Origin: Candidatus Pacearchaeota archaeon
Lineage (GTDB): Archaea > Nanobdellota > Nanobdellia > Pacearchaeales > GW2011-AR1
Length of the DNA stretch: 15,857 bases
Reading direction: 5' to 3'
NCBI GenBank assembly: GCA_014728565.1
Contig: WJLK01000015.1
Span: forward strand, 1 to 15,857
The position numbers were made by a program, and so were the translations under genes. The notes under the pieces are model-generated. The model worked only from the letters and a program-made list of their open reading frames with translations, had not been told where the DNA came from and did no database searches. Below, in pieces: positions 5,318-14,100 of the stretch; the first letter of the stretch is position 1; each line of letters opens with the position of its first letter.

Positions 5318-7054
5318 ATGCAATATTCTCAACTCTGTAAAGTCTATGAAGAGCTAGAGCAAAATTCATCAAGACTTAAAAAAACCGAGATACTGGCTGA
5401 TTTTTTAAAAAAACTAAAAAAAGAAAAAGACCAAGAGATTATCTACCTTCTTCAAGGAAAGACATTTCCAGATTATAGTGAAAAAGAATTTGGAATATCT
5501 GAAAAACTCTGCATAAAGGCTTTAACAAAAGCATCTGGAACCTCTGACAAAGAAATCATAGAAAGATGGAGAAAAATTGGTGATATTGGAAAAGTTGCAG
5601 AACAGATAATGGGAAGAAAAAAACAAAACACTCTCTTTTCTCATAAACTAACAGCAAAAAAAGTTCTTGATAATTTAAAAAAACTTCCTGAATTAGAAGG
5701 CAAGGGAACAATTGAAAGAAAACTAGCATTGATTTCTGAACTACTAACATCTGCATCAGGAACTGAAGCTAAATACATAATCAGAACATTATTAGGAGAT
5801 TTAAGAGTAGGAACAGGAGAGGGAACAATCAGAGATTCTATTAGAGATGCCTGCTTTGAAACAAGTTCAGAAGAAGATACCTCTAAAAAATCATTAAATG
5901 TCATGGATTCTGAAAATAAAAAACAAATAACAGAAACAATCCAGGATGCTTATGACAAATCAACAGACTGGAAACTGGTTTTTGAGCAGGCCTGCAAAGG
6001 ACTATCTGCCCTGAAGTCAACAGAACTGACACCTGGAAAACCAGTTAAAGTAATGCTATTTCCAAAAGAGGATAGTTTTGAAGATGGTTTCAGTAGAGTT
6101 GGTAAACCTGCTTTAATTGATTATAAATATGATGGATTTCGGATGATGATTAATAAAAACAATAATCAGATAAAAGTTTTCACAAGAAGACTTGATGATG
6201 TAAGCAAACAGTTTCCAGAAGTAAAAGAATATGTTAAAAAATATATTAAAGGAGAATCATTTATACTTGACACAGAAGCAGTGGGTTATGATCCAGAAAC
6301 AAAAAAATATCGGCCATTTCAAGAAATAAGCCAGAGAATAAAAAGAAAATATGATATTGATAAAATGGCAAGAGAACTTCCTATTGAAATAAATGTTTTT
6401 GATATTATCTATTACAATAACAAGTCTTTAATCAAAACTCCTTTTAAAGAAAGAAGAAAAATAATTGAAAAAATAATTGAGAAACATCCTTATAAGATAA
6501 GACCTTCAGAGGCAATTATAACTGAAAGTGTAGAAAAAGCAGAAAATTTTTATAAAAAAGCAATAGAAGATGGAGAGGAAGGAGTTATGATGAAAAATCT
6601 AGAAGCTCCTTATAAACCAGGTTCAAGAGTTGGTTATGGAATTAAAATTAAACCTTCTGAAAATGATTTCGACTTAGTAATAATAGAAGCTGAATATGGA
6701 ACTGGAAAAAGAGCTGGATGGCTAAGCTCCTATACAGTTGCCTGCAGAAAAGACAACAAATTCCTGGAAATAGGAAAAGTCTCTACTGGATTAAAAGAAA
6801 AAACAGAAGGACTCACTTTTAAAGAACTAACAAAAAAATTAAAACCATTAATAACAAAAGAACATGGAAGAACAGTAGAAGTTAAACCCAAACTGGTTGT
6901 AACAGTTGTCTACCAGAACATCCAAAAATCACCTAAATACTCCTCTGGCTTTGCACTGAGATTTCCAAGAATAACCAGACTAAGACCTGATAGAAAAGCA
7001 GGCGATGTTGCAACACTAGAAGAAGTAAAAAAAGAGGTTGAAAGAAAGAGTTAA
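5318..7054 (+). CDS. lig: ATP-dependent DNA ligase
   Basis: This 578-residue enzyme seals nicks, chiefly between Okazaki fragments, through a lysine-AMP intermediate. The N-terminal DNA-binding domain (about 1-220) includes the family stretch GDLRVGTGEGTIRDSI (160-175). The nucleotidyltransferase motifs follow in order: motif I KYDG with the AMP-accepting K270, motif III DTEAVGYD (E320), IIIa FDIIYYN (361-367), IV EGVMMK (421-426) and V IKIK (442-445). The C-terminal OB domain carries AEYGTGKRAGWLSSY and motif VI RFPRITRLRPDR (548-559). Length matches archaeal ligases (about 560-600). It stands alone with its own promoter, and its stop codon overlaps that of the convergent aminotransferase gene. 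Cofactor preference (ATP, possibly ADP or NAD in some archaea) cannot be read from the sequence. Confidence 0.97.
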   Translation: MQYSQLCKVYEELEQNSSRLKKTEILADFLKKLKKEKDQEIIYLLQGKTFPDYSEKEFGISEKLCIKALTKASGTSDKEIIERWRKIGDIGKVAEQIMGRKKQNTLFSHKLTAKKVLDNLKKLPELEGKGTIERKLALISELLTSASGTEAKYIIRTLLGDLRVGTGEGTIRDSIRDACFETSSEEDTSKKSLNVMDSENKKQITETIQDAYDKSTDWKLVFEQACKGLSALKSTELTPGKPVKVMLFPKEDSFEDGFSRVGKPALIDYKYDGFRMMINKNNNQIKVFTRRLDDVSKQFPEVKEYVKKYIKGESFILDTEAVGYDPETKKYRPFQEISQRIKRKYDIDKMARELPIEINVFDIIYYNNKSLIKTPFKERRKIIEKIIEKHPYKIRPSEAIITESVEKAENFYKKAIEDGEEGVMMKNLEAPYKPGSRVGYGIKIKPSENDFDLVIIEAEYGTGKRAGWLSSYTVACRKDNKFLEIGKVSTGLKEKTEGLTFKELTKKLKPLITKEHGRTVEVKPKLVVTVVYQNIQKSPKYSSGFALRFPRITRLRPDRKAGDVATLEEVKKEVERKS

Positions 7055-7947
7055 ACAACCTTCAACCAGTCCTCATATCTAGAATTCTTTCCCTGCACAA
7101 CATTCAGATAAATATCCCTGAGTTTCTTTGTTACAGGACCAAAACTTTTCTTTAAAAAAACATCATCAACACTCTCAATAGCTGTAATCTCTGCTGCTGT
7201 TCCAGTGAAAAAAGCTTCATCAGCAACAAGCATTTCTTCTTTAGAAATTTCTTTTTCCTCTACATTTATTCCACTATCAAAAGCAATCTTAATTATACTA
7301 TCTCGAGTTATTCCAGGAAGAATATTTCCAACAGAAGGTGTAATTAACTTGTTGTTTTTAACAATAAAAATATTTTCACCAGGACCTTCTGCAATCTTAC
7401 CCTTACAATCTAAAAGCAGAGCTTCATCATAACCCTGTTTTTTAACCTCTTCTGTAGCCAAAATACTGTTCATATAATTTCCAGAGATCTTAGCACTCTG
7501 TATAGTTGATTCAGGATGTAATCTCATAAAACTACTTGTTTTAATTTTAATAGGTCTCTCACCTAGATAAGCACCCCATGGCCAGACAGCTATGGCAATA
7601 TTAACAGGAGCTCCTTTAAGAGCCAACCCCATCTTACCATAACCAAAATAAATCAAAGGTCTAATATAACCTGACTTAAGATTATTTTTTCTAATTAATT
7701 CAAGTATGATATTTTCAATTTCCCCCTTACTGTACTTAATTTTCATATCAAAAACACTAGCTGAATGAAATAATCTATTAACATGCTCTTTTAATCTAAA
7801 TACAGCAGGTCCTTTTTCAGATTCATAAAATCTTATTCCCTCAAAAACACCACTTCCATAATGCAGAGAATGAGTTAAAATATGAATTTTAGCATTTTCC
7901 CATTCAACAAATTCCCCATCCATCCATATAAATTTTGTCTGTTGCAT
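7051..7947 (-). CDS. ilvE: Branched-chain amino acid aminotransferase
   Basis: This 298-residue enzyme belongs to fold-type IV PLP aminotransferases. It exchanges amino groups between leucine, isoleucine or valine and 2-oxoglutarate. The PLP-binding Lys is K153 in SAKISGNYMNSILA. Other family marks are HYGSGVFEGIRFYE (29-42), the IRP strand at 95-97, EGPGENIF (187-194), LPGITRDSI (210-218) and TGTAAEITAI (248-257). The pattern GVFEGIR and the NYMNSILA block favour a branched-chain aminotransferase over D-amino-acid transaminase or aminodeoxychorismate lyase. No other branched-chain pathway gene is near, so it may serve amino acid breakdown or salvage rather than a full pathway (inference). 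The start ATG at 7947 has a TATA box 25 bases upstream. The 3' end overlaps the ligase stop. Confidence 0.95.
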   Translation of the reverse strand: MQQTKFIWMDGEFVEWENAKIHILTHSLHYGSGVFEGIRFYESEKGPAVFRLKEHVNRLFHSASVFDMKIKYSKGEIENIILELIRKNNLKSGYIRPLIYFGYGKMGLALKGAPVNIAIAVWPWGAYLGERPIKIKTSSFMRLHPESTIQSAKISGNYMNSILATEEVKKQGYDEALLLDCKGKIAEGPGENIFIVKNNKLITPSVGNILPGITRDSIIKIAFDSGINVEEKEISKEEMLVADEAFFTGTAAEITAIESVDDVFLKKSFGPVTKKLRDIYLNVVQGKNSRYEDWLKVV

Positions 7948-7967
7948 TATTATAGAAATAAAAACAA

Positions 7968-7977
7968 TTTTTTAAAG
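7968..7977 (-). promoter_or_regulatory. TATA box of ilvE
   Basis: The minus strand reads CTTTAAAAAA, centred 25 bases before the ATG at 7947. It lies in the 39-base gap after the glucokinase-family gene, so ilvE can be transcribed independently of that gene. Confidence 0.6.
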
Positions 7978-7986
7978 ATTATTGAA

Positions 7987-9162
7987 TTAAGCTGCTTGTG
8001 GCACATATTTTTCTCTTTCTAAATAAGCAGGTTTTGAGGCAACTTCTAATGCTCCTTTTAATCCAACTAATCTATCCATAATTGCACTAACAGGAATCTT
8101 TAAATACCAGTCTCTATGTGTAGCTCCACTATCAAACTCACTCATTATTCTTCTTGCAATTCTCTTATCAACAACTCCTGTTCCAGGATTATACTCTATC
8201 TCTCCCATTATAATTCCTCCACTCACCCATACACCACCTTTTGCTACTTCATGAACTGCAAGATCATGAAGAGCTCTTCCATAAATTGTCCAAAAAAGAT
8301 CCATTGTCTGTGCAAATTCAGTATTTGGATTTCTTCTTGCCTGATCTGCAATATACACTGCAGGGTCTTTAACTTTTTTCGGTATTCTCATAAAATTATT
8401 CCCAGATCTTCTAATCAAATACTCAAATACATCATCTATTCCCTGTCCTGAAAGTATTGCCTCTAAAGGAGGATTAAAACCATCATATTTATAATCCTTA
8501 AGCCAATCAACTAAATCTACTTCTTCATGAGTAGTAACTGGTATCATTCTATGCCCTCCCTCAGATCTTCTGGGTCTTATATTTTCTACTCTATATTCTC
8601 CATTCTCTCTATCCCAAAAGATTCTTGCAGTTCCAAAACCAGTTCCTGCACCATGAATTGCAATAGTCTCATTTTCAACTCTCTCACCAAAATATTCCTT
8701 GCCATCAGAACCTTTAAAACTGTGTGGAAGTACAAGATGCTCAAGATCTCCTTTTAATCCAAAAGATAATACAGCATATGCAATTGCTGTATAATCATTA
8801 ATAATTGCCACAGAGGGTATATTCATAGTAGCTGCATCAATATTAAATTTAGCATTTGTCAGGTCGCAGGTTCTTCTATCTGTGCTTATATCTCCAGCAG
8901 GACTAAAAACAGCTGATTCAACATCATCTATATTTACTCCAGCTCTTTTAAGAGAATCTAATAAAACCTGGTCATTAAAATCTCTCACATTCTTTGCATC
9001 ATATTTTCCTACAAAAACAGGCAGAGGACCTCTATCTGACAATGCATATACTCCAATTAAAGTATTTGTTGCACTAACATCTCCAGCAATACAGAATCCA
9101 TTATTAGCCCGAGATAGATTATCCTCATTTATTTCAAGTTCTTTTATCAAAACACTGCTCAT
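7987..9162 (-). CDS. glk: Glucokinase-family (Glk) sugar kinase
   Basis: This 391-residue protein resembles bacterial-type glucokinase (Glk, COG0837) of the actin-like ATPase fold, which phosphorylates glucose at the start of glycolysis. Visible parts are the first phosphate motif AGDVSATNTLIGVY (26-39), the substrate stretch FSPAGDISTDRRTCDLTNAKF (86-106), INDYTAIAYAV with the catalytic Asp D123 (121-131), the second phosphate motif HGAGTGFGTA (170-179), EGGHRMIP (201-208), SGQGIDDVFEYL (238-249) and VSGGI (313-317). It lacks the ROK-family zinc motif. The first phosphate loop has SA where Glk usually has GG. A charged N-terminal extension of about 20 residues precedes the fold and the protein is longer than usual (about 320). 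Sugar specificity cannot be told from sequence. A TATA box lies about 24 bases upstream. Confidence 0.85.
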   Translation of the reverse strand: MSSVLIKELEINEDNLSRANNGFCIAGDVSATNTLIGVYALSDRGPLPVFVGKYDAKNVRDFNDQVLLDSLKRAGVNIDDVESAVFSPAGDISTDRRTCDLTNAKFNIDAATMNIPSVAIINDYTAIAYAVLSFGLKGDLEHLVLPHSFKGSDGKEYFGERVENETIAIHGAGTGFGTARIFWDRENGEYRVENIRPRRSEGGHRMIPVTTHEEVDLVDWLKDYKYDGFNPPLEAILSGQGIDDVFEYLIRRSGNNFMRIPKKVKDPAVYIADQARRNPNTEFAQTMDLFWTIYGRALHDLAVHEVAKGGVWVSGGIIMGEIEYNPGTGVVDKRIARRIMSEFDSGATHRDWYLKIPVSAIMDRLVGLKGALEVASKPAYLEREKYVPQAA

Positions 9163-9179
9163 CTCTCTTATAAAAAAAA

Positions 9180-9192
9180 CTTATTTATTAAG
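9180..9192 (-). promoter_or_regulatory. TATA box of the glucokinase-family gene
   Basis: The minus strand reads CTTAATAAATAAG, centred about 24 bases before the ATG at 9162. Confidence 0.55.
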
Positions 9193-9254
9193 ATTTCCAC
9201 AATTCAAAATATATTTCATTATCTAGATTTCAAAAAATATTGAAGTTATATCAA

Positions 9255-9265
9255 GATTTATAAAC
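9255..9265 (+). promoter_or_regulatory. TATA box of the membrane protein gene
   Basis: GATTTATAAAC centred at 9260-9261 predicts a transcript start near 9287, about eight bases before the ATG at 9295 and after the upstream TTG at 9271. It thus supports the ATG start. Confidence 0.6.
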
Positions 9266-9294
9266 TCAGCTTGCTTAATGTAACAGCTATAAAA

Positions 9295-9843
9295 ATGGAA
9301 AAACAAAAAATAAACAAACTCGCACTTACTATTATTGTCTCAGTTATACTTACCATAATACTGGTTTCTCTAGTAAATGTAGGAATCAGTATTTTTTATG
9401 ACAGTCCTGAATACAATGATTTTTGTGGTGAAGTAAGACCAAGTCCGGTAATGAAAGAAAATGAAACTATTGTCTGTGCTCAAGATGTAAAAGAGTGTCC
9501 TGATGGAACAACTGTATCAAGAGATCCAGCAAGAAACTGTGAATTCCCTCCTTGTAAATCTGAATTTCAAACCTGCCAGGAAGAGTATGATAAAGCAAGA
9601 GAATCCTATAATCAGGTAAGATTTTATATTTTAGCTGTAATTGGTTTTGCTCTCTTACTAGTAGGATTATTTTCACCAGAACTTCTCTTTCAGATAACAG
9701 GACTTGCAACAGGAGGTATTTTAGTAACAGAAGGTATAGTTACAAATTTTGAAAATAAGGTTGTTGTCTTTATATCTCTGCTATTAATTCTAGTGATTTT
9801 TGGAATAGTTGCCTGGAGAGTTATTAATAAGAAAAAAGATTAA
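9295..9843 (+). CDS. Membrane protein with cysteine-rich outer loop
   Basis: I do not recognise a named family for this 182-residue protein. It has an N-terminal membrane helix (about 8-34), a loop of about 75 residues with six Cys (44, 61, 68, 82, 87, 94), then two to three further hydrophobic segments (about 110-128, 130-150 and 155-176) and a basic tail (INKKKD). Residues 61-87 follow a spaced pattern, C-x2-D-x3-C-P-D-G-x2-V-x-R-x5-C-x-F-x2-C, that I associate with secreted or surface-exposed domains in various prokaryotic proteins. This suggests the loop is outside and disulfide-bonded. The positive-inside rule at both ends (KQKINK, RVINKKK) fits an even number of crossings. The longer frame from a TTG at 9271 is rejected on promoter position. 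Its stop overlaps that of the convergent pseudogene. Confidence 0.75.
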   Translation: MEKQKINKLALTIIVSVILTIILVSLVNVGISIFYDSPEYNDFCGEVRPSPVMKENETIVCAQDVKECPDGTTVSRDPARNCEFPPCKSEFQTCQEEYDKARESYNQVRFYILAVIGFALLLVGLFSPELLFQITGLATGGILVTEGIVTNFENKVVVFISLLLILVIFGIVAWRVINKKKD

Positions 9844-10193
9844 AGCTTAAATTCCTTATATTTTCCATTAAAAGCATTGCAATAAGCTTACCATGCATTT
9901 CGAGTATCAGCTTTTGCAGCTTCAACACCTGCTTGATAAGCCTAGATTTTCTGTTCAGGACTAAACATATCTGTTTCTGCTCTTCCTATAAAACTGTTTC
10001 TTCCTCCTCACCAAATTATCCTAGCTATATCTTCTTCAGAAACACCTGCTCTTTGAAGTTCAGAAGCACTATGAGCTAACAAAGCCAAATCCCTTCAAGT
10101 TCTCCTATCGCCTGTTTCTTTTGTTAAAAAACCTAGCTGATAAACAATTTTACCCAAAGTAGCTTCAATAGGAGTGGGTCTTGGAACTTCCAT
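9840..10193 (-). pseudogene. Decayed gene with four in-frame stops and no frameshift
   Basis: From the ATG at 10193 one frame of 117 codons reads as plausible protein (MEVPRPTPIEATLGKIVYQL..., HSASELQRAGVSEEDIARII, RAETDMFSPEQKI, AYQAGVEAAKADTRNAW, closing YKEFKL) and ends at a TAA at 9840-9842. It is interrupted at codon 33 (TGA, 10095-10097), codon 62 (TGA, 10008-10010), codon 84 (TAG, 9942-9944) and codon 102 (TAA, 9888-9890). There are no insertions or deletions. All four stops are explained by single C-to-T changes in the coding strand (CGA, CGA, CAG, CAA). A TATA box remains in place upstream. The protein looks small, helical and soluble; I do not recognise the family. TGA and TAG terminate other genes here, so recoding is unlikely. 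Confidence 0.75.
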
Positions 10194-10213
10194 TATCTCA
10201 AAAAATAAAACCA

Positions 10214-10224
10214 AACTTTAAAAG
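10214..10224 (-). promoter_or_regulatory. Retained TATA box of the decayed gene
   Basis: The minus strand reads CTTTTAAAGTT, centred about 27 bases before the ATG at 10193. Confidence 0.5.
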
Positions 10225-10319
10225 TATTTATATGATAAAAAACACAGAAAATCCATATAATCCCTTTTAAATCTTTTTATTTTTCTTCTTTATTTTATCG
10301 ACGACATTCCTAAAAACAA

Positions 10320-10336
10320 CCGAAAGCTTTATAAAT
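10320..10336 (+). promoter_or_regulatory. BRE and TATA box of tbp
   Basis: CCGAAAG followed at once by CTTTATAAAT is a close match to the archaeal BRE + TATA consensus and one of the two strongest promoters in the window. The predicted start is near 10358, about 13 bases before the ATG at 10371. No Shine-Dalgarno sequence is visible in that leader. Confidence 0.75.
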
Positions 10337-10370
10337 AAAACTCTTTTTTTGTTTTTATAAGAACTATAAA

Positions 10371-10943
10371 ATGGCTTCTAAATCAAAATCTAAAAAATCA
10401 AAACGTTCTCTAAAAATTCAGAATATTGTTGCCACTACCTCTCTAGGAAAAGATGTTCCCCTTACTAAATTAGCTAAAACAATAGCAAATACAGAATACA
10501 ATCCAGAACAGTTTCCAGGTCTTGTCTTAAGAATAAAAGAACCAAAATCAGCTGTTCTTGTATTTTCCTCTGGAAACCTGGTATGCACAGGAACAAAATC
10601 AATAGCACAAGTTAAACTAGTTATCCAGCAGGTTATTAAAACTTTAAAGAAAATCAATGTAAAAATAACTGAAAAACCTAAAATAACTGTCCAGAATATA
10701 GTAGCTTCTGGAAATATTGATATGGACCTTAATTTAAACTTTCTAGCCTTAGGACTAGAAAACACAGAGTATGAACCAGAACAGTTTCCAGGACTAGTTT
10801 ACAAACTAATTGAACCTAATGCCACATTCCTCTTATTCTCAAATGGAAAATTAGTATGCACAGGCACTAAAAACAATCAGCAATTGAATGATTCAATGGA
10901 GCAACTAATAAAAACTCTTAAAGAAGCTAATTCTACTAAGTAA
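10371..10943 (+). CDS. tbp: TATA-binding protein (TBP)
   Basis: This 190-residue general transcription factor binds the TATA box and recruits TFB and RNA polymerase. It is the usual saddle made of two direct repeats: residues about 14-95 with IQNIVATTSL, YNPEQFPGLV and GNLVCTGTKS, and about 104-186 with VQNIVASGNI, YEPEQFPGLV and GKLVCTGTKN. The DNA-kinking Phe residues are present in both halves (F48, F65 and F139, F156). A short basic N-terminal extension (ASKSKSKKSKRS) precedes the saddle, and there is no acidic C-terminal tail. The near-identity of the central blocks of the two halves is clear in the sequence. It lies upstream of mcm on the same strand, separated by about 220 bases, with its own strong promoter. 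Confidence 0.96.
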   Translation: MASKSKSKKSKRSLKIQNIVATTSLGKDVPLTKLAKTIANTEYNPEQFPGLVLRIKEPKSAVLVFSSGNLVCTGTKSIAQVKLVIQQVIKTLKKINVKITEKPKITVQNIVASGNIDMDLNLNFLALGLENTEYEPEQFPGLVYKLIEPNATFLLFSNGKLVCTGTKNNQQLNDSMEQLIKTLKEANSTK

Positions 10944-11120
10944 CTATATAGTAAAACTCTCTCTAGCTAGCAGTGAAACCAATATATTCCTTATAACTCC
11001 CTAATACTAACAAAAAAGTTTAATAACTTCAATTCCATAAAATATTAAGTTAATAAGTAAAAACAGGATTTTCTAGAATAATTACTAATAAACTCAATAC
11101 ATATTTTTCAAGAAAATAAA

Positions 11121-11130
11121 CTTTTAAATA
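11121..11130 (+). promoter_or_regulatory. TATA box of mcm
   Basis: CTTTTAAATA centred near 11126 predicts a start near 11152, giving a leader of about 12 bases that just contains the Shine-Dalgarno sequence. Confidence 0.6.
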
Positions 11131-11154
11131 GAAATATCCCTTTATAAGAAAAAC

Positions 11155-11159
11155 GAGGT
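11155..11159 (+). promoter_or_regulatory. Shine-Dalgarno sequence of mcm
   Basis: GAGGT lies four bases before the ATG at 11164. Most other genes in the window lack such a site, so mcm is one of the few with a leadered, ribosome-binding-site start. Confidence 0.6.
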
Positions 11160-11163
11160 TAAA

Positions 11164-14100
11164 ATGGCTCAAATAACAAAAACAAATGAAGAACTGACAA
11201 CAGATGCAAAACTCTTTTTTGACACCTATAAGAAAGTCATAGGAGATGCAAAAAGAAAAGGAAAAAAAGTTGTTTTCATAGATTTTGAAGATATTTCATC
11301 AAACTCTCCAGATCTTGCAGAATCAATAATAGCTAATCCAGAAGAAACTTTTGAACTTCTGGAAGTAGCACTAGAGGACACTGGATTAATAGAAAAACCA
11401 AGAATTAGATTTAATAATCTTCCTGAAACACAGGAAGTGAGAATAAGAGATATAAGAGCTAATCATTTAAACCAGTTTATTTTTTTTGAGGGTCTTATAA
11501 GGCAGGCATCTGAAGTAAGACCTCAGGTTGTAAATGCAAGATTTGAATGTCCTTCATGTGGAACAGTTATATCTGTTCTTCAGATAGAAAAAAAATTCAG
11601 AGAACCAACTAGATGTTCATGCGGAAGAAAAGGACAGTTTAGATTAATAAACAAAGAGATGGTGGATGCCCAAAGATTAATAGTTGAGGAATCTCCAGAA
11701 TCACTAGTTGGAGGAGAACAACCAAGAAGAATTGCTGTTTTCCTAAAAGAGGACCTTGTTGAACCCTGGATGGAAGAAAAAACAACACCTGGAAGCAAGG
11801 TAAGAATTCTTGGAATACTAAAAGAAGTCCCTGTTCCACTACAATCAGGTTCAATTTCAACAAGATTTGATCTAGCTATAGAAGCAAATAATATAATAGG
11901 CCTAGAATCAACTTACGAAGAACTAGACATAACAGAAGAGGATGAAAGACAGATTGAAGAATTATCAGCAGATCCTGAATTATTCAAAAAATTAAGAGAC
12001 AGTATCGCCCCTAGTATCTGGGGTTATGATGAAATAAAAGAAGCTCTTGTTCTACAGATGTTCAGTGGTGTAAGAAAAACATCTCCTGACGGAACAGTGT
12101 CAAGGGGAGATATACATCTTTTTTTAATGGGAGATCCTGGTGTAGCAAAATCAATTGGAAAAAACGAAAAAATAATGTACATCTATAAAAAAGAGGCAGG
12201 GTATATTTCTGTAGAAAATCTATATAAAAAGTTCGGTAAACTCCCAAAAAATCTAAAAGTCCTGACTATTGACTCTCTTAAACATAAACCAAAATGGGAG
12301 AAAGTTAATGAAATAATAAAACATCTACCAGAAAAAAATCTAATTGAGGTATCAACAGAGCACGGTAAGAAAATCACAGCTACCAAAGACCACTCCTTTA
12401 TAACACTATCAAAAAATGGGGAAATAATTCCTATAAAAGGAGAGCATCTAAACAAGAATATTTTCCTTCCATTACCTATTAATTATCATAAAAAAATCTT
12501 TGATTATTTTTACCCAGGATTTTTTAATAAAAAAAAGACAAAATCAAAACTACTTCCTGAAAAAATCAGATTAGACCATGGTTTTGGATTTTTTATTGGT
12601 ATTTTTTTAGCAGAAGGTTATATTAAATCAGAAAAGACAATTGAAATCTCAAATAAAAATAAAGAAATTCAAAATAAAGTAATTAAATTTTCTAAAAAAT
12701 TAGGATTGAACTACAACTCAGATAATGGATCTGTTTCAGTTTTCTCAAAAAATCTTTCAGAAGTTTTAAAAGCATATTGTTATAATAAAAAAGACTTAGA
12801 TTCATTAAAAAAGGGAATTAAGGGCGATTATTCAAAAATAAAGAAGATACCTGAATTTCTATTTTTTGCTCCAAAAAATTTCATACATGGTTTGTTATCT
12901 GGTTTATTCTCAGGTGATGGTAGAGTAATAAAAGACAAAAAAACACTTAAAGGATTTGAATTAACAACCACCTCCAAGAACATTAAAGAAGGAGCATCTG
13001 ATTTATTATTTTCAATTGGAATATTAAATAAAACAAAGGAAAGAAAATACTATTACAGGAATTCAGAAACACCCTACTACTCTCTCACAATCCCAACATA
13101 TATGATTAAAAAATTCTCTGAAAATATCAGCATAATAGGAAAAGATATTAAAATCAATAAGAAAAATCCTATTTACAGTTACAATAATTTAATTCCTTGC
13201 GGAAACCTAGTTTATGATATAACAAAAAAACTAAAATATAATTCAAAAATTAATGGAGACAGAAGTTTTGCAGCTATGATGAGAACTGTGAAAAAAAGAA
13301 ATAAGATAGGTAAAATAAGATTGCAAAAGATTATTAAAAAATTTGAGGAAAAGATGGATAAACCAACTCCTGGCTTATTGTTATTAAAAAAAATAGCTAA
13401 AAGTAATATTGTCTGGTCAAAAATAAAAGAAATCAAAGAGCTCAAAAAAGAAAAAGAGAATGTATATGATCTATCAATACCTTCAACAAATACTTTTGTA
13501 TCAAATGGAATAGGAATTCATAATTCAGTAACTCTAAAATTCATATCCAACATCGCACCAAAAGGAAGATATGTTGTGGGGAAGGCAGCTACTGGAGCAG
13601 GTATAACTGCCACTGTAGTAAGGGATGAATTTTTAAAAGGATGGTCCCTAGAAGCAGGTGCAATGGTTCTTGCAAATAAAGGAATAGTATGCATTGATGA
13701 AATTGAAAAAATGGATTCCCAGGATAGGTCAGCAATGCATGAAGCTTTAGAACAACAAACAGTAACAATATCAAAAGCAAATGTACAGGCAACTCTAAGT
13801 GCGAAAACTTCTGTTTTAGCAGCAGGAAATCCAAAATACGGAAGATTTGAACCAACCCAGTCAATAACTCAACAAATAGACTTGCCTCCTACTCTTATAA
13901 ACAGATTCGACCTGATCTTCATTTTAAGAGACCTTCCAAACCTAAAACAGGATGATGCAATAGCCAATCATGTGCTAAAATTACATCAGAGAAAAGACAC
14001 CAAGCCTCCAATAGAGAGAGAACTTTTTAAAAAATATGTCGCATTTGCAAAACAAAAAATAGAACCTGTTTTAACTGACGAGGCTTTTGATGAAATTAAA

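Noticed and set aside
7051..7947. D-amino-acid transaminase or aminodeoxychorismate lyase instead of a branched-chain aminotransferase
   Set aside because: GVFEGIR and the SGNYMNSILA block around the PLP lysine fit the branched-chain subgroup better.
7987..9162. ROK-family kinase or repressor
   Set aside because: The ROK zinc motif and the N-terminal helix-turn-helix are absent; the Asp and EGGH blocks follow the Glk family.
9840..10193. Stop-codon reassignment or selenocysteine/pyrrolysine readthrough explaining the interrupted frame
   Set aside because: All three stop codons occur inside the frame, while TGA ends L15e and the EndoV gene, and TAG ends the transposase. Tryptophan elsewhere is encoded by TGG.
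10944..11120. A small RNA or gene in the gap between tbp and mcm
   Set aside because: I see only AT-rich sequence without a promoter-linked open frame or a convincing stable stem.
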